A stretch of DNA of 62,612 nt from JABIAG01 sp964561995 (GTDB lineage: Archaea > Nanobdellota > Nanobdellia > Woesearchaeales > JABIAG01), in contig CAZLQZ010000008.1 in assembly GCA_964561995.1 (NCBI GenBank), forward strand, positions 1 to 62,612. The letters are read 5' to 3'. Of this stretch, positions 1 to 8,500 are shown one piece after another. Within the stretch, counting starts at the first letter, position 1. The number at the start of each line of letters is the position of its first letter. A program made the translations under genes and the position numbers. The notes under the pieces were generated by a model. It was given only the letters and a program-made list of their open reading frames with translations, was not told where the DNA came from and ran no database searches.

Positions 1-936
1 AAATGGAACGGGTTTAATTATGATTGTATAGGAAGTGGTTGTGATAATTCTCTTGTTGGTGAAAGAATTAAAAACAAAGTTAACTTTGATCATTACTTAA
101 CAAGTTTTAGGTTAGGATTAGGTTGGGGTAAAATTTCAAGTTTATTTGGAATGGATGATGAATTTTCAGAGTGGAAATTTCAGGTCGATTCTTTTTTCTA
201 TAAAAGTATTTTATTAGGTGGAAGTGATGTGTGGGTAGAACACATTTGTTATATGTCTAGTGATATGGAAGGCGTTGATAATGCAATCTTTTCTGCAAAT
301 GAAGATGGTCTTTTAGTTCAATCATCAGCAATTACTGCAACAAAACAATTTATTCAAAATCCTAATTCGACAAATCAATGGTTATATCGTGTAACTTATT
401 TTATTAGAAATCCCGAAGCAAGTGGGAGCGGAGGATTTTCAGAATTATTGGGTGGTTCTGATGATGATGGTTTAATTGCAAGAGGTAGTACTTCCACTAA
501 TACTGAGGGTTTATCTTCTGACGAAAAAAAATTATGGAATATTGTAAAAAAATCTTCTGAAAAAATAAGTAATGCTGTTGGAAAAACATCAAGAACTGCA
601 AAAGCTTCTGATGAACCTATAATGTTTAATCTTTATTTTAGTGGTGAAAGGGATTTTTGGCTTTATGATGAGGATCAAGAAGTTGATGTGGGTGATGAAA
701 TCTTGTATACTGGTTCAGATTCTTTCGCATCATATTCAGAATATAATTACAATCAAGTATGTATTAAATTTACTGATGGGGAAATGATAGATGCTTTTTA
801 TGAAGAACATAGTGAATTGTGTACAACAATTAAGGAAGTTGGTAGTTCAACATCATATATTGATATTGATTTAGAAACATCATCTTCTAGTTCATCGTCA
901 AGTTCATCATCAACATCTCAAAGAAGTACCTTCTAA
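1..936 (+). CDS. Hypothetical protein with serine-rich tail (5' partial)
   Basis: The frame is open from base 1, so the ATG at 151 is internal and the gene begins outside the window; 311 residues are visible. No family is recognised. Two cysteines lie close together near the visible start (DCIGSGCDN). The body is acidic and polar, with Gly/Ser-rich stretches around residues 140-160, and the protein ends in a run of about a dozen serines followed by TSQRSTF. A polar tail of this kind is common on surface or secreted proteins, but the start is missing, so no signal peptide can be checked. Function unknown. Confidence 0.75.
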   Translation, partial: KWNGFNYDCIGSGCDNSLVGERIKNKVNFDHYLTSFRLGLGWGKISSLFGMDDEFSEWKFQVDSFFYKSILLGGSDVWVEHICYMSSDMEGVDNAIFSANEDGLLVQSSAITATKQFIQNPNSTNQWLYRVTYFIRNPEASGSGGFSELLGGSDDDGLIARGSTSTNTEGLSSDEKKLWNIVKKSSEKISNAVGKTSRTAKASDEPIMFNLYFSGERDFWLYDEDQEVDVGDEILYTGSDSFASYSEYNYNQVCIKFTDGEMIDAFYEEHSELCTTIKEVGSSTSYIDIDLETSSSSSSSSSSSTSQRSTF

Positions 937-998
937 TGTTACTACTTTATAAAAAAACAAATATTTAAATAATATATTCTTTTTATACAATTGCGCAT

Positions 999-1121
999 AT
1001 GAATTTTAAACTAAAAAAAGCTATATATTACTCGTCGATGGAAATGAAAAGAGATAATACAATTCAAATTCCAAAAAGATTAATATTAGAAAAACATAGT
1101 ATATTGAAGATTTGTAAATAG
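999..1121 (+). CDS. Possible 40-aa small protein
   Basis: A short frame, ATG to TAG, fills most of the gap between two larger genes. A TATA-like stretch (ATATTTAAATAATATA) lies about 30-40 nt upstream. The peptide is basic and contains IQIPKRLI, faintly like the start of an AbrB/MazE-type strand, but is too short to assign. It could be chance; comparison with relatives would decide. Confidence 0.3.
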   Translation: MNFKLKKAIYYSSMEMKRDNTIQIPKRLILEKHSILKICK

Positions 1122-1155
1122 AAATATTTAATAAGTACTAAATTTTATTCTTTTT

Positions 1156-1944
1156 ATGAATTATTTTATTAATGAACTATCCAAATTTAAAAATTCTTTT
1201 AGCTTAGATAAAAAATTCATAAAAGTTTTTTTAGCAGAACTTATTTTTATATTGTTGATTTTAGGTACTTTTTTTGTATGGTATTCTGTATCAACTTCAA
1301 AATTTGAATCAATTAATGGTGCATTATCAGCAACTGATATTTCTAATGTTGGACAGCTTAATTCTTTTGTAGATGTCGTTAATCAGTATTTATTTATGTT
1401 TTTATTTTTAACGTTATCTATGGTGATACTTCTTTTTTTAGCTTTTGGATTTACTAGGTCTTATTTTCTTTCGAAAATTTGGAAAGAAAGATATTCATTT
1501 AAATTTGCATTAAAATTCACATTATTAAAATTTTTGTGGCAAATTATATGGTTGCCTTTAATTATTATTTTATTAATTCCTATTTTTTCTTTAAGTGTTG
1601 CTTTGGAATCTAATCCTTATATTATTCAATATTATGTAATGGCCATATATGTCAATTTAATTGTCTATTTAATTATGGGTTATTTTGGTATGTTTTTATA
1701 CAAATCATATTTTGAACATAAAAAGATTTATCGGGCAATAACTGAATCATTTAAACACGGTATTAAAAAATTTCCTAAATTAATCTTTCCTTTATTTTTA
1801 GTAATAATTTCATTTTTATTTTTGTGGATATTTTTATTAATTTTAAATGCATTTGGAATAAGTTTTATGGTGACTAATTTCATTTTTTTCTTAATTGTAT
1901 TGACTGCATCAAGGATTTTTGTACTGACAAAATTGTCACACTAA
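1156..1944 (+). CDS. Multi-pass membrane protein of unknown function
   Basis: 262 residues with about six hydrophobic segments (roughly residues 22-45, 78-100, 125-150, 160-185, 208-232 and 236-256), joined by short basic loops. No family motif is recognised. The architecture of long hydrophobic helices with Lys/Phe-rich connectors resembles the generic six-helix membrane proteins of many archaea. It stands alone on the plus strand, followed by a gap of about 100 bases with its own downstream promoter, so it is probably monocistronic. Function unknown. Confidence 0.75.
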   Translation: MNYFINELSKFKNSFSLDKKFIKVFLAELIFILLILGTFFVWYSVSTSKFESINGALSATDISNVGQLNSFVDVVNQYLFMFLFLTLSMVILLFLAFGFTRSYFLSKIWKERYSFKFALKFTLLKFLWQIIWLPLIIILLIPIFSLSVALESNPYIIQYYVMAIYVNLIVYLIMGYFGMFLYKSYFEHKKIYRAITESFKHGIKKFPKLIFPLFLVIISFLFLWIFLLILNAFGISFMVTNFIFFLIVLTASRIFVLTKLSH

Positions 1945-2036
1945 TGTATATTCTACACTACACACTTTTATAAACGTATTCCCATTATAGTCGTATATAA
2001 AATATAAGTGCTCACCTAGTGTGTAAAGTACTTAAA

Positions 2037-2041
2037 GGAGG
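2037..2041 (+). promoter_or_regulatory. Strong Shine-Dalgarno site (GGAGG)
   Basis: GGAGG lies 9 nt before the ATG at 2051. Most single genes here look leaderless, so this site and the long untranslated stretch before it (about 1945-2050, with ATATAAAATATAAG near 1995-2008) mark a leadered mRNA with strong initiation. Confidence 0.75.
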
Positions 2042-2050
2042 ACAGTAAAA

Positions 2051-3841
2051 ATGGAAAATAATCAAATTCAAATGCCCGAACAATCAGATCAACAACCTAT
2101 ACCTAAAGATGTTGAAAAAAAATTAAAAGAAATCAAAGCTAAATTAGATAAGTTTCAAAAAGTTATTTTAAAAGAAGTTAAAGAAATTATTGGTATTACT
2201 CTTTTACCGCCAAAAGAAGATAAAAAAGACGAAATTAATGTTCTTATCGTTGTTGACGATACAAAAATAGAATTTAAAGATAAATTTAAGTTTAGACAAA
2301 ATGCAATTAATAAAATTGTAGATGTTGCTAAAAAACAAGACAAAAATATTGTTCCAGATGTTGCAATTCTTGATGAAGTTTGGCAAAGTTGTTATGATGC
2401 CAAATATGAACTTTTACAATTAATCGCTATGGGTGCACCTGTTTATGACACAGGTATGCTTGCTGCAATTAAAATTTCTGAAATTCATAAAAATATGGTA
2501 ATGAAGAAGTTTGAAAAATATGTTGTTTCATATGTTTTAGGTGGATCATTAGTTCAAGGTAAAGCTACTCCTGAATCAGATATTGATGTTTGGATTGTAG
2601 TTGACGATACTGATGTTAAAAAAATGACTCGAGTTGAATTAAGAGAAAAACTTAGAGCTATCATTTTAGGAATGGGAACAGAAGCTGGTATGATGACTGG
2701 CATTAAAAATAAACTTAATGTTCAAGTTTGGATTTTAACTGATTTCTGGGATGGATTAAAAGAAGCAAATCCTGTATACTTTACATTATTAAGAGATGGA
2801 GTACCATTTTTTGACAGAGGTATTTTTATGCCTTGGAAATTATTGTTAAAAATGGGAAGAATTAAACCTTCTCAAGAAAGTATTGAATTACACATGAGCT
2901 CAGGAGATAATATGCTTAAAAGAGTTCATCTTAAATTAAATGAAGTTGGAATGGAAGACTTATTTTGGGCTACATTAAACCCTTCACAGGCAGCTTTGAT
3001 GTTGTACGGTTTACCGCCTCCAACTCCAAAAGAAACTCCGGATTTATTAAGAGAAATTTTTGTTAAAAAAGAAGGAATCTTAGAAGATGAGTATGTAAAA
3101 TTACTTGAGGAAATTATCAAAACAAGAAAAGCTTTAGAACATGATCCCAAAATGGATGTTTCTGGAAAAGAAGTTGATAAATTGTTGGCTGGTGCTGAAA
3201 AATATCTAAAAAGAATTAAGAGATTATTTACTCAAATTCAAAAAGATAAAGAAAAAGATTCAATCTTGCACATTTATGAAACAACTTCAACAATTGTTCG
3301 AGATGCTTTAAAACTTGAAGGTGTAACAAAAGTTGAAGATAGTGAATTAGATACTAAATTTAATAATAATCTGGTTACTACTGGTAATGTTCCTGCCAAG
3401 GCATTAAGAATGTTGAAATCAATTATTAAAGCTAAGGACGATTATGATAAAGGTAAGTTAACAAAATCTGAAGTTGATAAAGTAACAAAAGAATCTTCTC
3501 AATTTTATAGATTGATAATTGACTTTATCCAAAGAGAAAGAGGTAGAGAATTGGGAAGAACTAAAATCCGTGTTAAACATGGTGAAAAGTTTGCTGAAAT
3601 TACTTTACTTGATAAAAAAGCCTTCATAGTTGATGACATTGATTCTAAAGATAAATTAGTAATGGTTGCTAAGATATCTAAAGATGGTTCTTTAGAAGAT
3701 CCTAAAGATGCTACTTTGGAAGAATATGAAAAGGCTTTAACTGATGCAAAAATTCCTGAAAAGGTTTTTATTAAGCAACCTGTATTTGATAGCTTGAAAA
3801 AACGGTATGGTAAGGATTCAGAAGTGTTAATCACTTTCTAA
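2051..3841 (+). CDS. Nucleotidyltransferase-fold protein (596 aa)
   Basis: The core at residues 161-185 has the signature of the polymerase-beta-type nucleotidyltransferase fold: LGGSLVQGKATPESDIDVW, that is a G-S pair followed by the D-x-D metal-binding pair. Residues 61-72 (EINVLIVVDDTK) echo the strand at 177-188 (DIDVWIVVDDTD) without a GS motif, which suggests a degenerate duplicated fold. The rest is helical and Lys/Glu-rich, with a C-terminal segment of about 80 residues after residue 500. The substrate cannot be told; such enzymes modify RNA, nucleotides or proteins. A strong ribosome site suggests high expression. It overlaps the convergent methyltransferase gene by 11 nt. Confidence 0.75.
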   Translation: MENNQIQMPEQSDQQPIPKDVEKKLKEIKAKLDKFQKVILKEVKEIIGITLLPPKEDKKDEINVLIVVDDTKIEFKDKFKFRQNAINKIVDVAKKQDKNIVPDVAILDEVWQSCYDAKYELLQLIAMGAPVYDTGMLAAIKISEIHKNMVMKKFEKYVVSYVLGGSLVQGKATPESDIDVWIVVDDTDVKKMTRVELREKLRAIILGMGTEAGMMTGIKNKLNVQVWILTDFWDGLKEANPVYFTLLRDGVPFFDRGIFMPWKLLLKMGRIKPSQESIELHMSSGDNMLKRVHLKLNEVGMEDLFWATLNPSQAALMLYGLPPPTPKETPDLLREIFVKKEGILEDEYVKLLEEIIKTRKALEHDPKMDVSGKEVDKLLAGAEKYLKRIKRLFTQIQKDKEKDSILHIYETTSTIVRDALKLEGVTKVEDSELDTKFNNNLVTTGNVPAKALRMLKSIIKAKDDYDKGKLTKSEVDKVTKESSQFYRLIIDFIQRERGRELGRTKIRVKHGEKFAEITLLDKKAFIVDDIDSKDKLVMVAKISKDGSLEDPKDATLEEYEKALTDAKIPEKVFIKQPVFDSLKKRYGKDSEVLITF

Positions 3842-4394
3842 TTTTTTCTTTTAATTTTTCTATTAATGTTTTTTTTTTAATTTCTTTTTTTGCAACTATT
3901 ACAAAACCATCTGTACCAATTTTGAATAAACCATTTCCACAAACAGTTGCATATGGATTTTGTTCGCATGTTAGAATTTTATAACCTATTTTTGGTAATG
4001 TTTTTTTTGAATATAGCATTTCATTTAAATTAAATAATGTTGCAAATAATAGACCTTTCTCTTTAGTTACATTATATCCTTGTTTAAACACTTCTTGCCA
4101 AGTACCGGATACTAAAGGGTGTCTTTGAATTACAATATCAAAAGATTCAGTTAAAGAACTTAAATCTCTACAATTAATTACTTTAAATTCAGTACTTCCA
4201 TTATTATTTGTTTTAGCAGAATTAATAATATATTCTTTATCATCTAATCCTAACATTGTTCCTTTAAAATGATTTACAATTTCTGTTCCTTCATAACATA
4301 CTCCGCATCCAAGGTTTAAAATTCTAGGATTTAATGGAAACTTTGGAACATATTTTTCCAATGTTTTTTTATATGCTTCATTATTTTCAAACAT
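3831..4394 (-). CDS. Class I SAM-dependent methyltransferase
   Basis: 187 residues with a Rossmann-type SAM-binding motif near the N-terminus (RILNLGCGVCYEG), an acidic strand end (MLGLDD) that would hold the SAM ribose, and a motif-IV-like strand (FDIVIQRHPLV). The lysine-rich C-terminus is probably disordered. The substrate cannot be inferred. The motif-IV HPLV differs from the NPPY or DPPY of nucleic-acid amino-methyltransferases, so a small molecule, protein or other RNA position is more likely. It is convergent with the nucleotidyltransferase-like gene and overlaps its 3' end. Confidence 0.7.
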   Translation of the reverse strand: MFENNEAYKKTLEKYVPKFPLNPRILNLGCGVCYEGTEIVNHFKGTMLGLDDKEYIINSAKTNNNGSTEFKVINCRDLSSLTESFDIVIQRHPLVSGTWQEVFKQGYNVTKEKGLLFATLFNLNEMLYSKKTLPKIGYKILTCEQNPYATVCGNGLFKIGTDGFVIVAKKEIKKKTLIEKLKEKIRK

Positions 4395-4461
4395 TTAATT
4401 AAGAAACTGTAGTAATATAAAAAGACTAAGTAATTTTTTTAAAATTTTTAAGTATTTTATC

Positions 4462-4947
4462 TTAAGTGGCTCTTTTTATTTCTTTAATTAATTCTTCGGG
4501 TGTTCTAGGTATTGTTTTTTTAATTTTTTTTCTAAAACCAAATATATTTCTTTTCCCCATTTCCTCAACTTTTTTCATAGAACTAGTATTAAAATAATTA
4601 ATTAATATTTTTTCATAAAATCCATTTACATCTCCTAATTTAATTTTTGGAAGTCCATGTTTTTTTAATAATTTAATATAAGTTTTTGCTATACTTTTTC
4701 TAAAAATTTTAACTTCTTCATAGAACCATTTAAGAGAATTCCATTCGGCAATTTCAACTGGAGTTAAAAATCTGTCAATTGAAGTAAATAATTCATTCCA
4801 TGTTTTAGAATTTTCAAATTTTTGAAATCCTGCTTTTTCATATTCATCAATAAATTCAGGTGTTTTAAGTAATTTAGCTATTTCAGATTTATCCTTATCA
4901 TTTTTAGAATTTAAATATTTTTCAAATAGTTTTTTTTCATAAGTCAT
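4462..4947 (-). CDS. Hypothetical basic helical protein
   Basis: 161 residues from the MTYEKK start. The frame continues 18 nt upstream to another ATG, but a TATA-like box (on the minus strand ATATTTTTATAG, about 26 nt upstream) fits a leaderless start at 4947. The sequence is rich in Lys, Glu, Phe and Leu and predicted helical, with no membrane segment and no recognised motif. Its C-terminus is very basic (KKIKKTIPRTPEELIKEIKR). Function unknown. Confidence 0.65.
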   Translation of the reverse strand: MTYEKKLFEKYLNSKNDKDKSEIAKLLKTPEFIDEYEKAGFQKFENSKTWNELFTSIDRFLTPVEIAEWNSLKWFYEEVKIFRKSIAKTYIKLLKKHGLPKIKLGDVNGFYEKILINYFNTSSMKKVEEMGKRNIFGFRKKIKKTIPRTPEELIKEIKRAT

Positions 4948-4984
4948 ACAATAATAATAAAACAACTACTATAAAAATATTATG

Positions 4985-5002
4985 AAAATAAAAAAAATAA
5001 AA
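4985..5002 (-). terminator. Oligo-T terminator after the exosome operon
   Basis: On the minus strand a run of eight T within TTTTATTTTTTTTATTTT follows the rpo6 stop. Archaeal RNA polymerase terminates at such U-tracts without needing a hairpin. Confidence 0.55.
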
Positions 5003-5005
5003 GAA

Positions 5006-5233
5006 TTATTTAGCATTACTTTCTTGCAATACGATCTTTCCACCTGGATAAGGTCTTTTAACAGTAATTGGAATAACGCCTTCATTAAATTCTTTAGTTG
5101 CTATTCTAATTGGATTAAAACCCATTTCTTTAATGTCTTCTTCACTAAGTTTTAATAATATGGGTGCACCCATTGAAATTTGTAGTGCTCTACTTCCAAT
5201 AATTCTTGCCTTTTCGAATTTAGTGTAAGCCAT
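5006..5233 (-). CDS. rpo6: RNA polymerase subunit Rpo6 (RpoK, Rpb6 homologue)
   Basis: 75 residues, matching archaeal RpoK in size. The family core is plain: FEKARIIGSRALQISMGAP at the start, then IRIATKEFNEGVIPITVKRP. The subunit helps clamp assembly and holds the largest subunit in RNA polymerase. It is the last gene of the rnp2-psmA-rrp4-rrp41-rrp42-rpo6 operon, starting 2 nt after the rrp42 stop, so it is translationally linked to the exosome genes. In many archaea the position after rrp42 is held by rpl37ae, so this is a lineage-specific arrangement. Confidence 0.93.
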   Translation of the reverse strand: MAYTKFEKARIIGSRALQISMGAPILLKLSEEDIKEMGFNPIRIATKEFNEGVIPITVKRPYPGGKIVLQESNAK

Positions 5234-5235
5234 TT

Positions 5236-6015
5236 TTATAGCCTCTTTCTTAATTCTTTAGACTTCTCAAATGCAAGTTTTACCATTTTGTCAACTTGTT
5301 CTGTAGTTAAAGCTTTTTCACCAGATTTTTGCATTGCACACATTGTTTTATCATCAATTGCTGAAACACTTAATCTTGCATCACTGCATTTTTCTTCTCG
5401 TGAAATTGGATCAACAATTAATTCTTCTCCAATCATATGTACAGTAACCATAATAGGTTCTTTAACTAATGGTAATTTTTTGTCAGTTTTTTCTTTGTAA
5501 TCAACACTACCATCTTTGTTTAGCTTTGGAAAAGTTGCACTTTTTAATGCTGCCAATGCAGCAAGTCCTGCAGCGTCCATTAAATTTCCACCATCATTTA
5601 TAGTGATGATATCAATTCCAACGCTCCATGCTTTTTCCTTTGGTTCAATACATAGATCTTTAACATCGATAGATTTACTTTCTCTAATTCCTCTGTCAAC
5701 AACTCTAGCTAATTCAATTGATGCAATTGAAGGTGGACCAGATTCAAAATCTGGACTTGCCATTGGCATAAATTCAGCATTTACCATTAACATTCCTTCA
5801 TTAGGAGTGTCAGGATATGGTTTTTCCATGCCTAATTTAATACCTGCCATAACAATTGTATCACCAATTGTAACTTTGGCACTACCTTCAGCAGATCCTG
5901 CAACATCATATTCTACTTTGATGTCTCTGAATTCTTCTTTTTTTCTTCCATCAAATCTTAAGTCTTTTTTTAAAGCTTTTATGATATGATTTTTCATTTC
6001 TTGATTAATAATCAT
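5236..6015 (-). CDS. rrp42: Exosome complex protein Rrp42
   Basis: 259 residues of the RNase PH fold. The start has LRFDGRKKEEFRDIKVE and the strand GSAEGSAKVTIGDTIVMAGIK typical of the family. Rrp42 is the non-catalytic partner of Rrp41 in the hexameric ring of the archaeal exosome, which degrades and tails RNA from the 3' end. Consistent with this, the acidic catalytic residues of Rrp41 (in LDYSEE) are replaced here by a divergent segment. It overlaps the end of rrp41 by 4 nt (ATGA), the usual arrangement for obligate partners. Confidence 0.95.
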   Translation of the reverse strand: MIINQEMKNHIIKALKKDLRFDGRKKEEFRDIKVEYDVAGSAEGSAKVTIGDTIVMAGIKLGMEKPYPDTPNEGMLMVNAEFMPMASPDFESGPPSIASIELARVVDRGIRESKSIDVKDLCIEPKEKAWSVGIDIITINDGGNLMDAAGLAALAALKSATFPKLNKDGSVDYKEKTDKKLPLVKEPIMVTVHMIGEELIVDPISREEKCSDARLSVSAIDDKTMCAMQKSGEKALTTEQVDKMVKLAFEKSKELRKRL

Positions 6016-6716
6016 TTTTTAACCTCATATTTATCTTTCAATGCTTTCTTTTGAATATCATTAATTTGAGCACAAGAAACTTTTGCTTTCTCTAATAATT
6101 CATTCAATTCTTCTCTAGTAACGTCTCCGTCCATTTGTAATAGAGAAACTTTCTTAGTTCTAGAAGTAATTGCAACCGGAATATCTGCAGCTCCGCCTTC
6201 ATATGCTTCTTCTGAGTAGTCTAAGTCGACAGCTAATTTATCGCCTACTTTTCCTACTGCAACAGAACCAATCATTTCTTTCATTGGAATGCCTGCGTCA
6301 GCTAATGCAATTGCTGCTGCTGATATGCCTGCACATCTTGTTCCTGCATCTGCTTGTGGGATGTCAATAAAAACATCTATAACAGAATTAGGATAACTTT
6401 CTAAATCTATTACTTCTGAGAAAGCATTTGCTGTAACCATGCTAATTTCTTTTGCTCTTCTGTTTGGACCAGGTCTTATTCTGTCTCCAACTCCTGAAAA
6501 GGGCATCATTTGATAATGAACTCTTAATACTCCTCTTTTAGGATTTTTCATAAATCTAGGGAACATTTCTCGTGGACCTCTAACTGTAGCAAAAGCAACG
6601 GTTTTACCAATTTTAAATCTTGCAGAACCATCAGCACTTTTGATAACGCCTGCTTCAGCTTCAATTGGTCTTATTTCGTCAAATTTTCTTCCGTCATTTC
6701 TTTTTGTGTAACTCAT
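6012..6716 (-). CDS. rrp41: Exosome complex exonuclease Rrp41
   Basis: 234 residues from MSYTKRNDGR. An in-frame ATG lies 24 nt upstream, but GGAGG sits just before the ATG at 6716, and the rrp4 stop overlaps it as ATGA. Family marks are DGRKFDEIRPI, GSARFKIG, the phosphate/RNA-binding arginines in RRAKEISMV, and the catalytic acidic segment VDLDYSEEAYEGGAADIPVA. This is the phosphorolytic 3'-5' exoribonuclease and tailing subunit of the exosome, active as a heterohexamer with Rrp42 capped by Rrp4. The catalytic aspartates look intact. Confidence 0.96.
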   Translation of the reverse strand: MSYTKRNDGRKFDEIRPIEAEAGVIKSADGSARFKIGKTVAFATVRGPREMFPRFMKNPKRGVLRVHYQMMPFSGVGDRIRPGPNRRAKEISMVTANAFSEVIDLESYPNSVIDVFIDIPQADAGTRCAGISAAAIALADAGIPMKEMIGSVAVGKVGDKLAVDLDYSEEAYEGGAADIPVAITSRTKKVSLLQMDGDVTREELNELLEKAKVSCAQINDIQKKALKDKYEVKK

Positions 6717-7408
6717 TGTGCTACCTCCTTTTTCAACCATGCTTCAATTTTGTCAGTTAGTCCAGAAGTATGAGCTTCAGCTTCAATTTTTCTAATTGTT
6801 TTTTCAGCTAAGTTTTCCATTTTTGCATCTTCGCCGTAAATCCATACTATTCCGTTTTGTCCAACAGTAATTTGAGTATTAGTATATTGTTTAACAATAC
6901 CTACCATGCTACCTTGTTTACCGATGATTCTTGGAACTTTGTTGCTATTAACTTTGACGATTCTTCCTTCTCTTAATTTTCTTAAGCCAGGACCTTTCAT
7001 CGTTACATCAATTAATTTTTGTGATGTAACATTGGTTATTTTTATAACAATATAATCTCCAATATCATACAGTTTTGTAAGGTCTGCACCTTTTTCTATA
7101 TATTCTGATGTTGCTTCTTTCATAGACATCATTGCTTGATATGCACTAAATGTTTTAATGCTCCATGCTGAATATGTTAAGTCGGATATTTGTCCAACTA
7201 TTGTATCGTTTCTTTTTGGAATATAAGTTCCTGTTAATGGAATTATTTTGATAACTTTTCCATCTACTCTCACCATTCCCATTAATTGAGACACTATTGC
7301 GTCTCCATCTCTATAGCTCCCTGCTGACGGTAGGAAATCCATTCCTTGTGCCAGATCTTCTCCGGGAACTACGATATCTTTGTCTTTAATTAATAATTTA
7401 CTTGTCAT
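6713..7408 (-). CDS. rrp4: Exosome complex RNA-binding protein Rrp4
   Basis: 231 residues with the Rrp4 order of domains: an N-terminal domain opening with VVPGEDLAQGMDFLPSAG, an S1 domain (about residues 65-140, GDYIVIKITNVTS) and a C-terminal KH domain (about 150-215, with the motif PRIIGKQGSMV). Rrp4 caps the exosome ring and feeds RNA to the Rrp41 sites. It lies 7 nt after psmA, at the place where many archaea carry an SBDS gene between psmA and rrp4; none is present here. Confidence 0.95.
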   Translation of the reverse strand: MTSKLLIKDKDIVVPGEDLAQGMDFLPSAGSYRDGDAIVSQLMGMVRVDGKVIKIIPLTGTYIPKRNDTIVGQISDLTYSAWSIKTFSAYQAMMSMKEATSEYIEKGADLTKLYDIGDYIVIKITNVTSQKLIDVTMKGPGLRKLREGRIVKVNSNKVPRIIGKQGSMVGIVKQYTNTQITVGQNGIVWIYGEDAKMENLAEKTIRKIEAEAHTSGLTDKIEAWLKKEVAQ

Positions 7409-7415
7409 TTTTACC

Positions 7416-8126
7416 TCACATTTTCTCTAATTCTTCTTTTTTCATTCTTTTGAATGTTTTTGAAGTGTCGTTAATATAAGCTGCATCAATTCTTTCGATA
7501 TTGAAGTTGCTTCCTAACACTTGTTTTAAAGCATCCAGAGCTAATTTTAAAGCGTCATTTATTGAAATTGTTGGTTTATACTTTTTATGTAGTATTTCCA
7601 TAATTTCAGTATCTGATTCGCCTATTGCTACAGCCTTGTATGGGAAATAAATTCCAGTTGGGTCAGTTAAATATAACTTTGAACCGTCTTCGTCTATTCC
7701 TCCTACTAATAATGAAACACCAAATGGTCGTAATCCGCCACTTTGTGTTGTAAGCTGTTTTAAATCGCATATGTCTTTTGTAATTGTCAAAACATCAATT
7801 GGAGCATCATATGTTACTGTGTGTTGTTGAGCAGTAACTTGACTTCTTTCAATTAAAACTCGTGCATCTGAAATAATTCCTGATGCAGTCACTCCTACAT
7901 GTTTATCAATTTGCCAAATTTTTTCAACATCCTTTGTTACAATTAAAGGATCTAAAATTCTTTTGTCTGTTACAAAAACAATTCCGTCCTTACATACCAT
8001 TGCAATAGCTGCTGAACCTTGTTTTACTGTTTTTTTAGCATATTCTACTTGTAATAATCTACCATCTGGGCTAAACATTGTTATAGTTCTATCATAACCC
8101 ATTAATTGATGTGGCATTGGTTGCAT
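7416..8126 (-). CDS. psmA: Proteasome subunit alpha
   Basis: 236 residues with the alpha-subunit N-terminal signature GYDRTITMFSPDGRLLQVEY, then GSAAIAMVCKDGIVFVTDKR. The alpha rings gate the 20S proteasome. The N-terminal gate residues (MGYDR) are preserved. An AGGTGA ribosome site sits before the ATG. It is embedded in the RNA-processing operon between rnp2 and rrp4, as is usual in archaea. No beta subunit lies in the window. Confidence 0.96.
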   Translation of the reverse strand: MQPMPHQLMGYDRTITMFSPDGRLLQVEYAKKTVKQGSAAIAMVCKDGIVFVTDKRILDPLIVTKDVEKIWQIDKHVGVTASGIISDARVLIERSQVTAQQHTVTYDAPIDVLTITKDICDLKQLTTQSGGLRPFGVSLLVGGIDEDGSKLYLTDPTGIYFPYKAVAIGESDTEIMEILHKKYKPTISINDALKLALDALKQVLGSNFNIERIDAAYINDTSKTFKRMKKEELEKM

Positions 8127-8133
8127 ATTTTTT

Positions 8134-8421
8134 TCACCTCATATATTTTTCTTCTGTTTTTTTTAATATACCGGAAACTCCGATAATTTTTAATCCTTTT
8201 ACTAAAGATAAAGCAACAATTACTTCATCCTTATAAGCGTGATTTATTCGTATAATTCCTTTTTTATCTTTAATTTTGTCTTTCATAACGACAGGGTTAA
8301 CTTTACTCATTCCCAAAATTCCTAAGAACTTATTCAAGGCTTCATCAATATTTTTTAGACTTCCACCTTCAAAAACAATGTATCGCTTCTTTTCTCTTAA
8401 GCTTGGTAATAATCTTTTCAT
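8134..8421 (-). CDS. rnp2: RNase P protein component 2 (Pop5 homologue)
   Basis: 95 residues, a little shorter than the usual Rnp2 of about 120. Family features are RLLPSLREKKRYIVFE at the start, GIIRINHAYKDEVIVALSLV in the middle and GVSGILKKTEEKYM at the end. Rnp2 (Pop5) pairs with Rnp3 and activates the RNase P RNA catalytic domain in tRNA 5'-end maturation. It is the first gene of the operon. Its mRNA probably has a leader of about 45 nt, because the best TATA-like box lies about 73 nt upstream. Confidence 0.85.
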   Translation of the reverse strand: MKRLLPSLREKKRYIVFEGGSLKNIDEALNKFLGILGMSKVNPVVMKDKIKDKKGIIRINHAYKDEVIVALSLVKGLKIIGVSGILKKTEEKYMR

Positions 8422-8441
8422 TTTATGGCTTTATATGAACC

Positions 8442-8459
8442 AAGAAAGTTTCCTTTCTT
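8442..8459 (-). promoter_or_regulatory. Leader hairpin with GAAA tetraloop before rnp2
   Basis: On the minus strand AAGAAAGGAAACTTTCTT forms a perfect 7-bp stem closed by a GAAA tetraloop. It lies between the likely TATA box (8489-8500) and the rnp2 start at 8421, so it would sit in the 5' untranslated region of the operon mRNA. GNRA tetraloops are typical RNA contact elements; a role in control of this operon is only inferred. Confidence 0.5.
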
Positions 8460-8488
8460 CTTCTCTGTTTAGATAATGAAGAATAATT

Positions 8489-8500
8489 AATTTATAAAGG
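8489..8500 (-). promoter_or_regulatory. TATA-like promoter of the exosome-proteasome operon
   Basis: The minus strand reads CCTTTATAAATT, the best TATA-like box upstream of rnp2. With the usual spacing, transcription would start about 45 nt before the rnp2 ATG, leaving room for the GAAA-loop hairpin. Confidence 0.5.

Noticed and set aside
151..153. ATG at 151 as the start of the first gene
   Set aside because: The frame is open back to base 1 with protein-like sequence, so the gene is cut by the window edge.
5516..5989. 157-codon plus-strand frame
   Set aside because: It lies entirely opposite rrp42 and has no family features; it is an antisense shadow.
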